Shown: piece after piece, positions 44,027 to 53,020 of the stretch
Layout: each line of letters opens with the position of its first letter
Position numbering within the stretch: position 1 is the stretch's first letter
DNA from: UMGS1883 sp045636425
GTDB taxonomy: Bacteria; Bacillota; Clostridia; UMGS1883
Direction of reading: 5' to 3'
Assembly: GCA_045636425.1 (NCBI GenBank)
Contig: JAZTXM010000004.1
Span: forward strand, 1-54,693
Length of the DNA stretch: 54,693 bases
Translations under genes and position numbers: made by a program
Notes under the pieces: model-generated
The model's database searches: none
Told to the model about the DNA's origin: nothing
The model's input: only the letters and a program-made list of their open reading frames with translations

Positions 44027-44190
44027 GTTTGCCTGAAACATAGGAAAACCTTGTAATATAGGGAAAAATAGCGTATAAAATTTTGATTTTATGTGCATGA
44101 ATTTCCACTTAAAAATGAATATTGTAGAGAATGCGAGTTTTGGCCTTTTCCACGCTACAGCATAGTGCTCCGTAACACCCGCCAGAGAAC
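44027..44190. other. intergenic stretch without recognised content
   Basis: AT-rich DNA between the guaA terminator and the tRNA-Thr terminator. I see no gene, repeat or RNA fold in it. Confidence 0.6.
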
Positions 44191-44228
44191 AAAAAGGAAC
44201 CAAATCCTTTCGGACTTGATTCCTTTTT
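44191..44228 (-). terminator. terminator of tRNA-Thr
   Basis: A 17-bp stem (44212-44228 with 44191-44207) with one mismatch and G-T pairs, GAAA loop on the minus strand, T5 at the end. Confidence 0.85.
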
Positions 44229-44233
44229 TCCTT

Positions 44234-44309
44234 TGGAGCTGGTGACGTGACTTGAACACGCGATCTGCTGATTACGAATCAGCTGCTCTACCGACTGAGC
44301 CACACCAGC
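44234..44309 (-). tRNA. tRNA-Thr (CGT)
   Basis: 76 nt with encoded CCA. Acceptor GCTGGTG/CACCAGC, D-loop CTCAGTCGGTAGAGC, anticodon loop TTCGTAA with anticodon CGT, T-arm GTTCAAGTC. Reads ACG. Confidence 0.95.
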
Positions 44310-44326
44310 ATTTTGACAACGTATAT

Positions 44327-44355
44327 ATTTTACTAACTTTTGATGTGTTTGTCAA
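44327..44355 (-). promoter_or_regulatory. promoter of tRNA-Thr
   Basis: Minus-strand TTGACA (44355-44350), 17-bp spacer, TAAAAT (44332-44327). Confidence 0.8.
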
Positions 44356-44408
44356 TAGCAAAACATCAAAAATCGTATTCAATTTTTCCATATATTATAT
44401 AATTTTCT

Positions 44409-44437
44409 TTGACAGACTGCGTAAAAGGTGGTAAAAT
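44409..44437 (+). promoter_or_regulatory. promoter of the uxaC-aminotransferase-tmk unit
   Basis: TTGACA (44409-44414), 17-bp spacer, TAAAAT (44432-44437). It faces away from the tRNA-Thr promoter. Confidence 0.8.
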
Positions 44438-44499
44438 GTATTTTGGATATTGATGTATATATTTTTACATATAATTTTATTACGAAAGGGCGGAGAGTT

Positions 44500-45864
44500 A
44501 TGAGCTTTATTAATGACGATTTTATGCTCAAAACCGAGACAGCGAAAAAACTTTATCACGAATATGCGGAGGCAATGCCGATTATAGATTATCATTGCCA
44601 TCTTGTACCTAAGATGATTGCAGAGAACAAGAAGTTCAAAAATGCTTTTGAGCTTTTCCTTGGCGGTGACCACTATAAGTGGAGGCAGATCAGAACCAAC
44701 GGTACTCCCGAGGAGCTTATCACGGGGGACGGAGGAAGCGATTACGAAAAATTCTATGAATTTGCCAAAGCTATGCCTTACTTTATCGGAAATCCTCTTT
44801 ATCACTGGACGCATCTTGAGCTTAAGAGATATTTTGGAATTGATGAAACTCTTAACGAAAAGACCTGCAAAGCAATCTGGGATAAGGTAAACGAATGTCT
44901 TGCAAAGGATGAATTCCGTCCTCAGGAGCTTATCAAGCGTTCCAACGTTAAGGTGGTTTGTACTACGGATGACCCTGCCGATTCTCTCGAATATCATCAG
45001 GCTCTGCGTGATTTTGAATGTAAGATTCTTCCTGCATTCCGTCCCGACAAAGCTGTTGAAATAGGCAAGGAAACCTTTATGCCTTATATAGAAATGATTG
45101 GAGTTAAGTCCTATGACGAGCTTATAAGCTGGCTTACTTCAAGAATTGAGTTCTTCCACGAAAACGGATGCCGTGTAAGTGATCACGCACTTGAATATGT
45201 TCCTTACGCTCTGGGTAATCCTGCCGAAGTGTTTGAAAAGAAGCTTTCCGGAAAAGAGCTTACCCTTGAGGAAATCAATGTATTTAAAACAGCGGTTATG
45301 AAGCACTGTGCAAAGGAATATGTACGCCTTGGTTGGGCAATGCAGCTTCATATCGGTGCTGTTCGTAACAACAACACAAAAATGTACAAAAAGCTTGGCC
45401 CCGATACAGGTTTTGACTCTGTAAACGACCTTTGCATCGCTGAAGACCTTGCAAAATTCCTTGACTGTCTTGAAATTGACGATTGCCTTCCCAAGACAAT
45501 CCTTTATACCCTTAATCCTAAGGATAATGCAACCTTAGGTACAATCCTCGGTTGCTTCCAGCAGGGACCCATTCAGGGAAAAATCCAGTTCGGTAGTGCA
45601 TGGTGGTTTAACGACCAGCGTGACGGCATGGTAGACCAGATGCGTTCTCTTGCAAACCTTGGCATGCTTTCAAGATTTGTTGGTATGCTTACAGACAGCA
45701 GAAGCTTTGTTTCATATACCCGCCATGAATATTTCAGAAGAATATTCTGTAACCTTATAGGTCAGTGGGTAGAGGACGGCGAATATCCCGCTGATTGGGA
45801 ATACCTTGAAAAAATTGTCAAGGGTGTATGCTACAACAACGCAGAGGCATATTTCGGATTTTAA
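44500..45864 (+). CDS. uxaC: glucuronate isomerase (uronate isomerase)
   Basis: 454 residues, amidohydrolase superfamily. MPIIDYHCHLVPKMIAENKKF carries the HCH metal site at the N-terminus, with GDHYKWRQIRTNG and the conserved SWWFNDQRDGM-like segment (GSAWWFNDQRDGMVDQM) near the C-terminus. Converts D-glucuronate to fructuronate and galacturonate to tagaturonate. True start ATG at 44500 with GGGCGGAGAG. No other hexuronate gene (uxaA, uxaB, uxuA, kdgK) is in the window. Confidence 0.95.
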   Translation: MSFINDDFMLKTETAKKLYHEYAEAMPIIDYHCHLVPKMIAENKKFKNAFELFLGGDHYKWRQIRTNGTPEELITGDGGSDYEKFYEFAKAMPYFIGNPLYHWTHLELKRYFGIDETLNEKTCKAIWDKVNECLAKDEFRPQELIKRSNVKVVCTTDDPADSLEYHQALRDFECKILPAFRPDKAVEIGKETFMPYIEMIGVKSYDELISWLTSRIEFFHENGCRVSDHALEYVPYALGNPAEVFEKKLSGKELTLEEINVFKTAVMKHCAKEYVRLGWAMQLHIGAVRNNNTKMYKKLGPDTGFDSVNDLCIAEDLAKFLDCLEIDDCLPKTILYTLNPKDNATLGTILGCFQQGPIQGKIQFGSAWWFNDQRDGMVDQMRSLANLGMLSRFVGMLTDSRSFVSYTRHEYFRRIFCNLIGQWVEDGEYPADWEYLEKIVKGVCYNNAEAYFGF

Positions 45865-45881
45865 TGAAGGAGCTTACCAAA

Positions 45882-47069
45882 ATGGACTTTACAGTATCAG
45901 AGCGTATGTCAACCCTCAAAGGGTCTGCAATACGTGAAATGTTTAAGGCAATGGCAGACCCTGCCATGATTTCACTTGCAGGCGGTAATCCCGCCGCAGA
46001 GCTTTTCCCGAATGAAATTCTTGCCGAGATTGCTTCCGACATTTTGAGGAATAATCCCGTCGGTGCGCTTCAGTACGGAATTTCCGAGGGTAATGTGGCT
46101 CTTCGTGAAAAAATTATTGAATTTGTAAAAGAACGTGAAAATATAGAAATCTCGCTTGATGAGATTACCATAGTTTCGGGCGGTCAGCAGGCAATCGAGC
46201 TTACCTCGAAAATCCTTCTTAATGAGGGGGACAGCGTAATCGTTGAAGCTCCGTCCTTTGTAGGCGGTCTTAATGCTTTCCGCTCCTACGGTGCAAACCT
46301 TGTGGGAGTAGAAGTAGAAAGCGACGGTATGAATATTGAAAGGCTTAAGGAGGCAATAAAGAACACCCCCAACGTTAAGCTCATTTATACCATTCCCAAC
46401 TTCCAAAATCCTTCGGGCGTTACAATGAGCCTCAAAAAGAGAAAGGCACTTTATGAAATTGCCCGCGATAACGGAATCTTTATAATTGAGGACAACCCCT
46501 ACGGCGAGCTTACTTTTGACGGCGTGAAGCTTCCCACCATTAAATCAATGGACGAGGCAGGCGTTGTGCTTTACAGCGGTTCATTCTCCAAAATTCTTGC
46601 TCCGGGACTTAGACTTGGCTATCTCATTGCTCCCAAGAATTTTACCGAGAAGGTAGTTCTCGGAAAACAGGTTTCCGACGTTCATACGCCGTCACTTCCG
46701 CAGCTTTTGGCTCTTGAATTTATGAATCGTTACGATATTGTAGAGCTTATCGGAAAAATGCGTGACCTTTATAAAGAAAAATGCAACACCATGATTGAGG
46801 CTATGAAAAAATATCTTCCCAAGGAAATTACATATACAGTTCCTGGAGGCGGCCTTTTCGTATGGTGTAATGCCCCCGGAATCGATACTCTCAAGCTCAG
46901 CCGTGAGTGCACCGAGCAAAAGGTTCTCATCGTGCCGGGAAATAACTTTGCAACAGACCAGAGCCTTGAAAACAGCGGTTTCAGGCTTAATTTCTCAACC
47001 ATGCCCAACGACAAAATTGTCGAAGGCGTAAAAAGACTCGGCGAGGTTCTTAAGAAGTATTATAACTAA
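45882..47069 (+). CDS. PLP-dependent aminotransferase, LysN/2-aminoadipate type
   Basis: 395 residues, fold-type I class. GGQQAIELTSKIL, IPNFQNPSGVTM, DNPYGEL and the PLP lysine in SGSFSKILAPGLRLGY. This is the MocR-related stand-alone transaminase group that includes 2-aminoadipate and alanine-type enzymes; substrate unknown. AAGGAG lies 9 bp before the ATG. Follows uxaC by 17 bp, so it is probably co-transcribed. Confidence 0.88.
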   Translation: MDFTVSERMSTLKGSAIREMFKAMADPAMISLAGGNPAAELFPNEILAEIASDILRNNPVGALQYGISEGNVALREKIIEFVKERENIEISLDEITIVSGGQQAIELTSKILLNEGDSVIVEAPSFVGGLNAFRSYGANLVGVEVESDGMNIERLKEAIKNTPNVKLIYTIPNFQNPSGVTMSLKKRKALYEIARDNGIFIIEDNPYGELTFDGVKLPTIKSMDEAGVVLYSGSFSKILAPGLRLGYLIAPKNFTEKVVLGKQVSDVHTPSLPQLLALEFMNRYDIVELIGKMRDLYKEKCNTMIEAMKKYLPKEITYTVPGGGLFVWCNAPGIDTLKLSRECTEQKVLIVPGNNFATDQSLENSGFRLNFSTMPNDKIVEGVKRLGEVLKKYYN

Positions 47070-47081
47070 GGAGTTTCTGTT

Positions 47082-47708
47082 ATGAAGGGCAGATTTATAG
47101 TATTTGAAGGAATAGACGGTGCAGGAAAAAGCACTCAGATAGAAATGCTGCGTCAAAAGCTTATAAGCGAAGGTAGAAAGGTGTTTATAACCGCAGAGCC
47201 TACAGCCTCAGTTACGGGCGGCATTCTTCGTGATGCCTTGAGCGGCAATTACAAACGCAGTGCATCGGAGCTTGCGGCAATGTTTCTTTCCGACCGCATT
47301 TTTCACAACGTGAATGAAAGCGTGGGAATTAATCAGGCACTTGAGCGTGGCTTTGATGTGATTTCCGACAGGTATTATTATTCATCGTTTGCATATCAGG
47401 GGCTTGACAGTGACATTGACTGGGTAATTAATATGAATCTTAATTGCCCAGACGTCAGAAAGCCCGACCTATGTATTTTTCTTGACCTTGATGCCGAAAA
47501 ATCCAAGACGCGTATTGATACAAACCGTGCTACGGTAGAAATTTTTGAAAACGAAGAAACACTTAATAAAATAAGGAATAAGTTTTTTGATGTGTTCAAG
47601 CGGCTTCCCGATGAAAACATTGCAATAATTGATGCAAGCGGAAGCGTTGATGAGGTCTTTGAAAAAATTTCCGAGGCTGTAGCCGAGCGGTTAGATAGGA
47701 CGATATAA
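47082..47708 (+). CDS. tmk: thymidylate kinase
   Basis: 208 residues. P-loop FEGIDGAGKSTQ at 6-17, DR(Y) motif in SDRYYYSSFAYQG, and a LID region. Makes dTDP from dTMP. Starts 12 bp after the aminotransferase. Confidence 0.95.
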   Translation: MKGRFIVFEGIDGAGKSTQIEMLRQKLISEGRKVFITAEPTASVTGGILRDALSGNYKRSASELAAMFLSDRIFHNVNESVGINQALERGFDVISDRYYYSSFAYQGLDSDIDWVINMNLNCPDVRKPDLCIFLDLDAEKSKTRIDTNRATVEIFENEETLNKIRNKFFDVFKRLPDENIAIIDASGSVDEVFEKISEAVAERLDRTI

Positions 47709-47709
47709 A

Positions 47710-48711
47710 TTGACTAAGATAATTACCATTAATCCCGATAATATTGATATGAATTTGCTTGCACAGGCTGCTGATGTTATAAAACACGGCGGCCTTGTGG
47801 CTTTTCCTACGGAAACTGTTTACGGACTTGGTGCGGACACTTTTAACGCCGAGGCAGTGGCTAATATTTTCCGTGCAAAGGGGCGTCCGATGGATAACCC
47901 GCTTATATCCCACATAGCTGATATAAGCGAATTAGAGCGTTTTGCACGTGAAATCCCCGACAGTGCAGAGAGGCTTGCCAACGAATTCTGGGGCGGTCCG
48001 CTCACAATGATTTTAAAGAAAAGAAGCAATATTCCCGATGCCGTTACGGCAGGGCTTGATACTGTTGCGGTAAGGCTTCCCAGCCACAGTGTGGCAAATG
48101 CACTTATAAAGCTTTCGGCAACTCCCATTGCGGCACCGAGTGCTAACCTTTCGGGCAGTCCCAGCCCCACCACCGCAAGGCATTGCATTGCAGACCTTGA
48201 CGGCAGAGTGGATATAATAATAGACGGGGGGAGCAGTATGATTGGCATTGAATCCACCGTTATAGATTTAAGCGGTGAAATCCCTGTTGTGCTCCGTCCG
48301 GGCGGAATTACCCCCGAAGATATGCAGAGTATAATAGGCGAAGTGAAGTACAGCTCAGAAACCACCCCTGATGCACCCCGATGCCCCGGTATGAAATATA
48401 CTCACTACAGCCCGGAGGCACAGGTAATTATCCTTGAAGATATTTCTTCATTTGCCAACTACGCAGAAAAGGGAAAGAAAATTTGCGTTATAGCAAAAAA
48501 TGCACCAAAGCATAATTTAGATGCTGACCTTGTGTATGATGCAGGCTGTGATGATAAGGAATACGCGGCAAGGCTTTTTTATCTGCTTCGCAAGGCAGAC
48601 GAGGACGGTGCAGACACAGTCTTTGCCGAGCTTCCCGAAAACTATGGAATCGGGGTGGCACTGTTTAACCGTTTATACAAATCTGCGGGAGGCAGGGTGA
48701 TTTATAAATGA
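47710..48711 (+). CDS. tsaC: L-threonylcarbamoyladenylate synthase (TsaC/Sua5)
   Basis: 333 residues, the long Sua5 form: YrdC domain (GGLVAFPTETVYGLGADTFN, RPMDNPLISHI, APSANLSGSPSPT) followed by the Sua5 C-terminal domain (about 215-333). Makes threonylcarbamoyl-AMP, the donor for t6A in tRNA. Start is a TTG one base after the tmk stop, with AGGACG upstream. Overlaps the next gene by 4 bp. Confidence 0.93.
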   Translation: MTKIITINPDNIDMNLLAQAADVIKHGGLVAFPTETVYGLGADTFNAEAVANIFRAKGRPMDNPLISHIADISELERFAREIPDSAERLANEFWGGPLTMILKKRSNIPDAVTAGLDTVAVRLPSHSVANALIKLSATPIAAPSANLSGSPSPTTARHCIADLDGRVDIIIDGGSSMIGIESTVIDLSGEIPVVLRPGGITPEDMQSIIGEVKYSSETTPDAPRCPGMKYTHYSPEAQVIILEDISSFANYAEKGKKICVIAKNAPKHNLDADLVYDAGCDDKEYAARLFYLLRKADEDGADTVFAELPENYGIGVALFNRLYKSAGGRVIYK

Positions 48712-49565
48712 GTAAGGATTTCCTTTTCATCTGCACGGGAAATACCTGCAGAAGTCCTATGGCGGAAGCCATATTTAATACTATTTCAAAAACCAAGGCG
48801 AAATCCGCAGGTATGTCGGCAGGCGTGCCTCAAGGTGCGGCAAAAAATGCCTGCATAGCAGTAAAGGCATATGGTGCAAGCCTTGAAAAACACCGCTCAA
48901 GCCAGCTTTCCCCGGAGGATTTGCAAGAATATAAATTGATTATCACAATGACCTCATCTCAGCGTGATATGCTTCGTTCATTTGCAAATAATGATAAAGT
49001 CATCTCTCTTGCTGATTTTGCAGGGGAGGAGGGGGAAGTGTTTGACCCCTACGGCGGCGATCTGGAGCTTTATGAAAAAACTCTGCGGCAGATTTATGAG
49101 TATATTGTAAAAGGCATTTTAAACAGGTCAGAGTGCGTTTATGCCTCCGAGGAAGATGCAAAGGATATTGTGCATATGGAATCGGATTATTTTGCCGATA
49201 GCTGGAGTGAAAATTCCGTCTTGACGCATATAAAGAATCAGAAAGTCATCGCCCTCAAATTCGGCGAAACTCTATTAGGCTACTGCATTTTTATGACTGC
49301 GGCGGACGAGGGAGAAATATTAAGAATCGCCGTGGATAAAAAGCTTCGCGGAGCAGGGCTTGGAAAAAAACTCCTTTCGGCTGTGCTTTGCGAAATGAAA
49401 GAGGACGGTATCGGTGAAGTTTTTCTTGAAGTAAGAAGCGGTAATGAAAGTGCAATTGCACTTTATAAATCAGTTGAATTTGAAGAAATCGGCACCCGCA
49501 AGGGCTATTACCGCGATAACGGCGAGGATGCCACCTTATATAAATTAAAAATAAAGGAACGGTAA
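48708..49565 (+). CDS. YwlE-type phosphatase fused to a RimI-type acetyltransferase
   Basis: 285 residues, two domains. Residues 1-145 form a low-molecular-weight phosphatase: P-loop CTGNTCRS (Cys9, Thr13, Arg15) and general-acid loop DPYGG. Thr at the position of Cys+4 is the residue that gives YwlE its protein-arginine phosphatase specificity. Residues about 145-285 form a GNAT acetyltransferase with the RimI pattern (ILRIAVDKKLRGAGLGKKLL and EVRSGNESAIALYKSVEFEEIGTRKGYY). The fusion joins ywlE, which follows ywlC/tsaC in Bacillus, with rimI, which often neighbours tsaD. Overlaps tsaC by 4 bp and lies 2 bp before tsaD. Confidence 0.9.
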   Translation: MSKDFLFICTGNTCRSPMAEAIFNTISKTKAKSAGMSAGVPQGAAKNACIAVKAYGASLEKHRSSQLSPEDLQEYKLIITMTSSQRDMLRSFANNDKVISLADFAGEEGEVFDPYGGDLELYEKTLRQIYEYIVKGILNRSECVYASEEDAKDIVHMESDYFADSWSENSVLTHIKNQKVIALKFGETLLGYCIFMTAADEGEILRIAVDKKLRGAGLGKKLLSAVLCEMKEDGIGEVFLEVRSGNESAIALYKSVEFEEIGTRKGYYRDNGEDATLYKLKIKER

Positions 49566-49567
49566 GA

Positions 49568-50575
49568 ATGGCTTATATATTAGGAATTGAAACATCGTGC
49601 GACGAAACGGCGGCATCTGTCACCGAAAACGGAAGAAAAGTGCTTTCAAATGTGGTTTATTCACAGATACCTCTGCACACTATTTACGGCGGAGTTGTGC
49701 CTGAAATTGCATCACGAAAGCATATTGATAAAATAATACATGTAATTGACCGTGCCATAGCGGAATCGGGAATTACAAAGGAAGAATTAGACGCCGTTGC
49801 GGTAACATACAACCCCGGTCTTGTGGGTGCTCTTTTAGTGGGCGTTTCCGTGGCGAAGGCGTTTGCATATTCCATAAAAAAGCCTCTCATACCGGTTAAT
49901 CATATACAGGGGCATATTGCGGCAAATTATATTGCATTTCCCTCTCTTGAGCCGCCATTTGTAAGCCTTGTTGCGTCGGGCGGTCACAGTCATATTCTTC
50001 ACATTAAGGACTATCGCTCTTTTGACGTAATCGGCGCTACTACGGACGATGCCGCGGGCGAAGCCTTTGACAAAGCGGCGAGAGTGCTCGGACTTGGTTA
50101 CCCCGGAGGTCCCAAGCTTAATGCCCTTGCAAAGGACGGAAATCCCGAAGCAATCAGATTCCCCCGTCCTCACAACGGATATGATTTCAGCTTCAGCGGT
50201 CTTAAAACTGCTGTTATTAACTATGTTCATACGGCAGAGCAAAAGGGTGAGGAAATCAATAAAGCAGACGTTGCCGCATCTTTTCAGCAGGCAGTCTGCG
50301 ATGTTTTGGTGGATAACACCGTGAACGCGGCAAAAGAGCTTGGAGTGGATAAAATTGCCATTGCAGGCGGCGTTGCGGCAAATACACTTCTCAGAGAACA
50401 AATGGAGAGAGAGGGGAAAAAGGCAGGGCTATCTTTCTATTGTCCTCCCATAGACCTTTGCACCGACAATGCGGCAATGATTTCCTGTGCAGGTTATCTT
50501 AATTTTGAAGCAGGCATCCGCGGCGACCTTGATTTAAATGCTGTACCACAACTAAGTATAGGTGACGTGTTATGA
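49568..50575 (+). CDS. tsaD: tRNA N6-adenosine threonylcarbamoyltransferase TsaD
   Basis: 335 residues, ASKHA fold. ILGIETSCDETAASVTENG, metal-binding HIQGH in VNHIQGHIAANY, SGGHSHIL, and the late GGVAANTLLR segment. Transfers threonylcarbamoyl to A37 of ANN-reading tRNAs. TsaB and TsaE are not in this window. Overlaps the aminopeptidase by 4 bp. Confidence 0.96.
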   Translation: MAYILGIETSCDETAASVTENGRKVLSNVVYSQIPLHTIYGGVVPEIASRKHIDKIIHVIDRAIAESGITKEELDAVAVTYNPGLVGALLVGVSVAKAFAYSIKKPLIPVNHIQGHIAANYIAFPSLEPPFVSLVASGGHSHILHIKDYRSFDVIGATTDDAAGEAFDKAARVLGLGYPGGPKLNALAKDGNPEAIRFPRPHNGYDFSFSGLKTAVINYVHTAEQKGEEINKADVAASFQQAVCDVLVDNTVNAAKELGVDKIAIAGGVAANTLLREQMEREGKKAGLSFYCPPIDLCTDNAAMISCAGYLNFEAGIRGDLDLNAVPQLSIGDVL

Positions 50576-52314
50576 CTAAGCTTGATATTTTAAGACAATA
50601 TATGAAAAAACAAAATTTATCCGCAGTAGTTATTCCCACTGCGGATATGCATTTAAGTGAGTATATTTCCGAGCATTACAAGCTCCGCCAGTACGTAAGC
50701 GGATTTACCGGCAGTGCAGGAACCTTGGTTGTTACCAATAAAAACGCCGGTTTGTGGACAGACGGCAGGTATTACATTCAGGCAGAGCGTGAGCTTTCGG
50801 GTAGCGGTATCTCTCTTTACAGGGCATCGGAAAAGGAAACGGTGAAGATTCACGAATTTCTTAAAGGAAGCCTTTCTGAAAATGATGTAATCGGCCTCGA
50901 CGGAAGATTGTTTTCTAAGAAATATCTTGACTCTTTTATTTCAAAACTGGGCAATATTAAAGTAAATACCGATTGTGATATCGCACAAATATGGGAAAAC
51001 CGACCCCCTGAGCCTATGGAAAAGGCCTTTTTGCTTGAGGAAAAATACAGCGGAGAAGGAGCATCATCAAAAATCAGCCGTGTGCGGAGTATAATGCGTG
51101 AAGATTCTTTTACCCACTATGTTGCAAGTGCTCCCGAATGTATAATGTGGCTACTGAATATCAGAGGAAATGATGTGAAGGATACTCCCGTGGTGCTTTC
51201 ATATCTTATGCTTACAGGGAAAAATGTGATTCTTTACGTGCATGGTGAAAAGCTGACCGATGAAGTGTCATCATACCTTAAAGAGCATAATATAGAAGTG
51301 GCAGGCTACGAAAAAATATATGAGGATGTACAAAATTTAAGCGAAAATGATTACACAGCGGTTGATTTTTCACTTACAAACTATTCGCTCGTAAATAAAA
51401 TTGCATCACCTAAAAAAGATTTTAAGGATGTTATATATAACCTCAAATGCATTAAAAACTGTGTGGAAATTGAAAACATAAAGAAGACCTACGTAAAGGA
51501 AAACGTCTCACTTACAAAGGCTTTTTACGAAATTTATCACAGTGAAAATATTGATGAATGTGCGGTTTGTGAAATAATTGAAAAGTATCGCAGGGAAAAC
51601 GAAGAATATTTTTCCCCATCCTTTGACACAATTGCCGCATACGGAGCAAATGCCGCAATGATGCACTACAGCCCCGAAAAAGGAAAATGCTGTAGAATAG
51701 AGAAAAAGGGTATGCTCCTTATAGATACGGGCGGGCAGTATTTCGGAGGAACCACCGACACTACAAGAACGCTTGTTATGGGAGAGCTTTCGGATGAGGA
51801 AAAAGAAAGTTTAACCCTTGTTTTAAAAAGCCATATTGCCATAATAACGGCAGTGTTCCCCGATGGCACAAAATGCTGCGAAATAGACTCCCTGGCACGA
51901 ATGCCTCTGTGGAAAAAAGGGCTTGACTACCGATGCTCCACAGGTCACGGGGTAGGCTATATGCTGGGTGTTCACGAGGGACCGCAAAGGCTCAGTACAG
52001 CATGTAATGAAAAGCTCATCTCTATGATGACACTGACCGACGAGCCGGGCGTGTATACCGAGAATATGTACGGAATCAGAATTGAAAACCATCTGTGCGT
52101 AAAAGAGGCATTCAAAACCGAGTACGGCAGATTTCTAAAGTTTGAGGTTTTGAATTACTGCCCCATAGGGACGGAGGGCTTTTTGCCTCGTCTTCTTACA
52201 GATGAAGAAAAAATGTGGCTTAACGGCTATAACGAAAAATGCAGGGAAACTATCTCGCCCTATCTTGGCAAGGAGGAAAGAGAATGGCTGATTCAATATA
52301 CAAAGGCAATATGA
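50572..52314 (+). CDS. Xaa-Pro aminopeptidase, three-domain form
   Basis: 580 residues, longer than the usual bacterial PepP (about 440) and like the three-domain creatinase/XPNPEP form: two N-terminal creatinase-like domains and a C-terminal M24 pita-bread domain. Metal ligands visible: Asp385 and Asp396 (DTGGQYFGGTTDTT), His459 (TGHGVGYMLG), Glu491 (DEPGVYTENM) and Glu505 (GIRIENH). It removes N-terminal residues before proline. Cytoplasmic; no signal peptide. Confidence 0.93.
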   Translation: MTKLDILRQYMKKQNLSAVVIPTADMHLSEYISEHYKLRQYVSGFTGSAGTLVVTNKNAGLWTDGRYYIQAERELSGSGISLYRASEKETVKIHEFLKGSLSENDVIGLDGRLFSKKYLDSFISKLGNIKVNTDCDIAQIWENRPPEPMEKAFLLEEKYSGEGASSKISRVRSIMREDSFTHYVASAPECIMWLLNIRGNDVKDTPVVLSYLMLTGKNVILYVHGEKLTDEVSSYLKEHNIEVAGYEKIYEDVQNLSENDYTAVDFSLTNYSLVNKIASPKKDFKDVIYNLKCIKNCVEIENIKKTYVKENVSLTKAFYEIYHSENIDECAVCEIIEKYRRENEEYFSPSFDTIAAYGANAAMMHYSPEKGKCCRIEKKGMLLIDTGGQYFGGTTDTTRTLVMGELSDEEKESLTLVLKSHIAIITAVFPDGTKCCEIDSLARMPLWKKGLDYRCSTGHGVGYMLGVHEGPQRLSTACNEKLISMMTLTDEPGVYTENMYGIRIENHLCVKEAFKTEYGRFLKFEVLNYCPIGTEGFLPRLLTDEEKMWLNGYNEKCRETISPYLGKEEREWLIQYTKAI

Positions 52315-52895
52315 GTGAGGATTTTTCCAAAAAGCTTAAATTCCTTATAGAGCTTGATAAAATGAAAACCATCTATCGCCAGACACTTCTTGCGGATAAG
52401 TCAAGGCGTGAAACCGATGCCGAGCATAGCTGGCACATTGCTATGATGGCGATGCTTTTCGGGGAGCTTGCACCCGAGGGCGTAAACCGTGACAGATGCA
52501 TAAAAATGTGCATGGTGCATGACCTTGTGGAAATATACGCAGGCGATACTTTTTGTTATGATAAAGCGGCAGGGCTTGATAAAAAGGAAAGGGAAATTAT
52601 GGCGGCACAAAAGCTTTTTTCCATTCTTCCCGAAAAGGATGGGGAGGAGCTTAAAAATCTCTGGATTGAATTTGAGGAGCAGTCTACTCCTGATGCTCTT
52701 TTCTGTGCCTCGCTCGACCGTTTTCAGCCCATAATCAATAATATTTTAACCGATGGCCATACATGGCGTAAAGGAAAAGTGAATCGTGAACAGGTGGAGG
52801 AAAGAATGTCCGTTATCAAGAAGGGATTTCCTAAGGCTTGGGAAACGGTATGCAATATTATAGATGAAGCAGAGAAAAAAGGTTATTTTTCATAA
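52284..52895 (+). CDS. HD domain phosphohydrolase (YfbR/HDDC2-like)
   Basis: About 203 residues. HD motifs in order: TDAEHSWHIAMMAMLFG, CMVHDLVEIYAGD and a late Asp in ASLDRFQP. The family includes 5'-deoxynucleotidases. I prefer the ATG at 52284 with AGGAGGAAAG directly upstream, overlapping the aminopeptidase by 31 bp; an ATG at 52311 (ATGA overlap) is the alternative. Confidence 0.83.
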   Translation: MADSIYKGNMSEDFSKKLKFLIELDKMKTIYRQTLLADKSRRETDAEHSWHIAMMAMLFGELAPEGVNRDRCIKMCMVHDLVEIYAGDTFCYDKAAGLDKKEREIMAAQKLFSILPEKDGEELKNLWIEFEEQSTPDALFCASLDRFQPIINNILTDGHTWRKGKVNREQVEERMSVIKKGFPKAWETVCNIIDEAEKKGYFS

Positions 52896-52962
52896 AATTT
52901 GGACTATTATAGTATAAATCTATACAAAGTATACAAAATTTTTATAATTGAAGATTTTTTTG

Positions 52963-52991
52963 TTGCAAAATCACTTGAAATAGTGTAAAAT
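52963..52991 (+). promoter_or_regulatory. promoter of the aspartate-type aminotransferase
   Basis: TTGCAA (52963-52968), 17-bp spacer, TAAAAT (52986-52991), about 30 bp before the ATG. Confidence 0.65.
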
Positions 52992-53020
52992 AGATTGAAA
53001 ATATATGGTGGTGATATATA

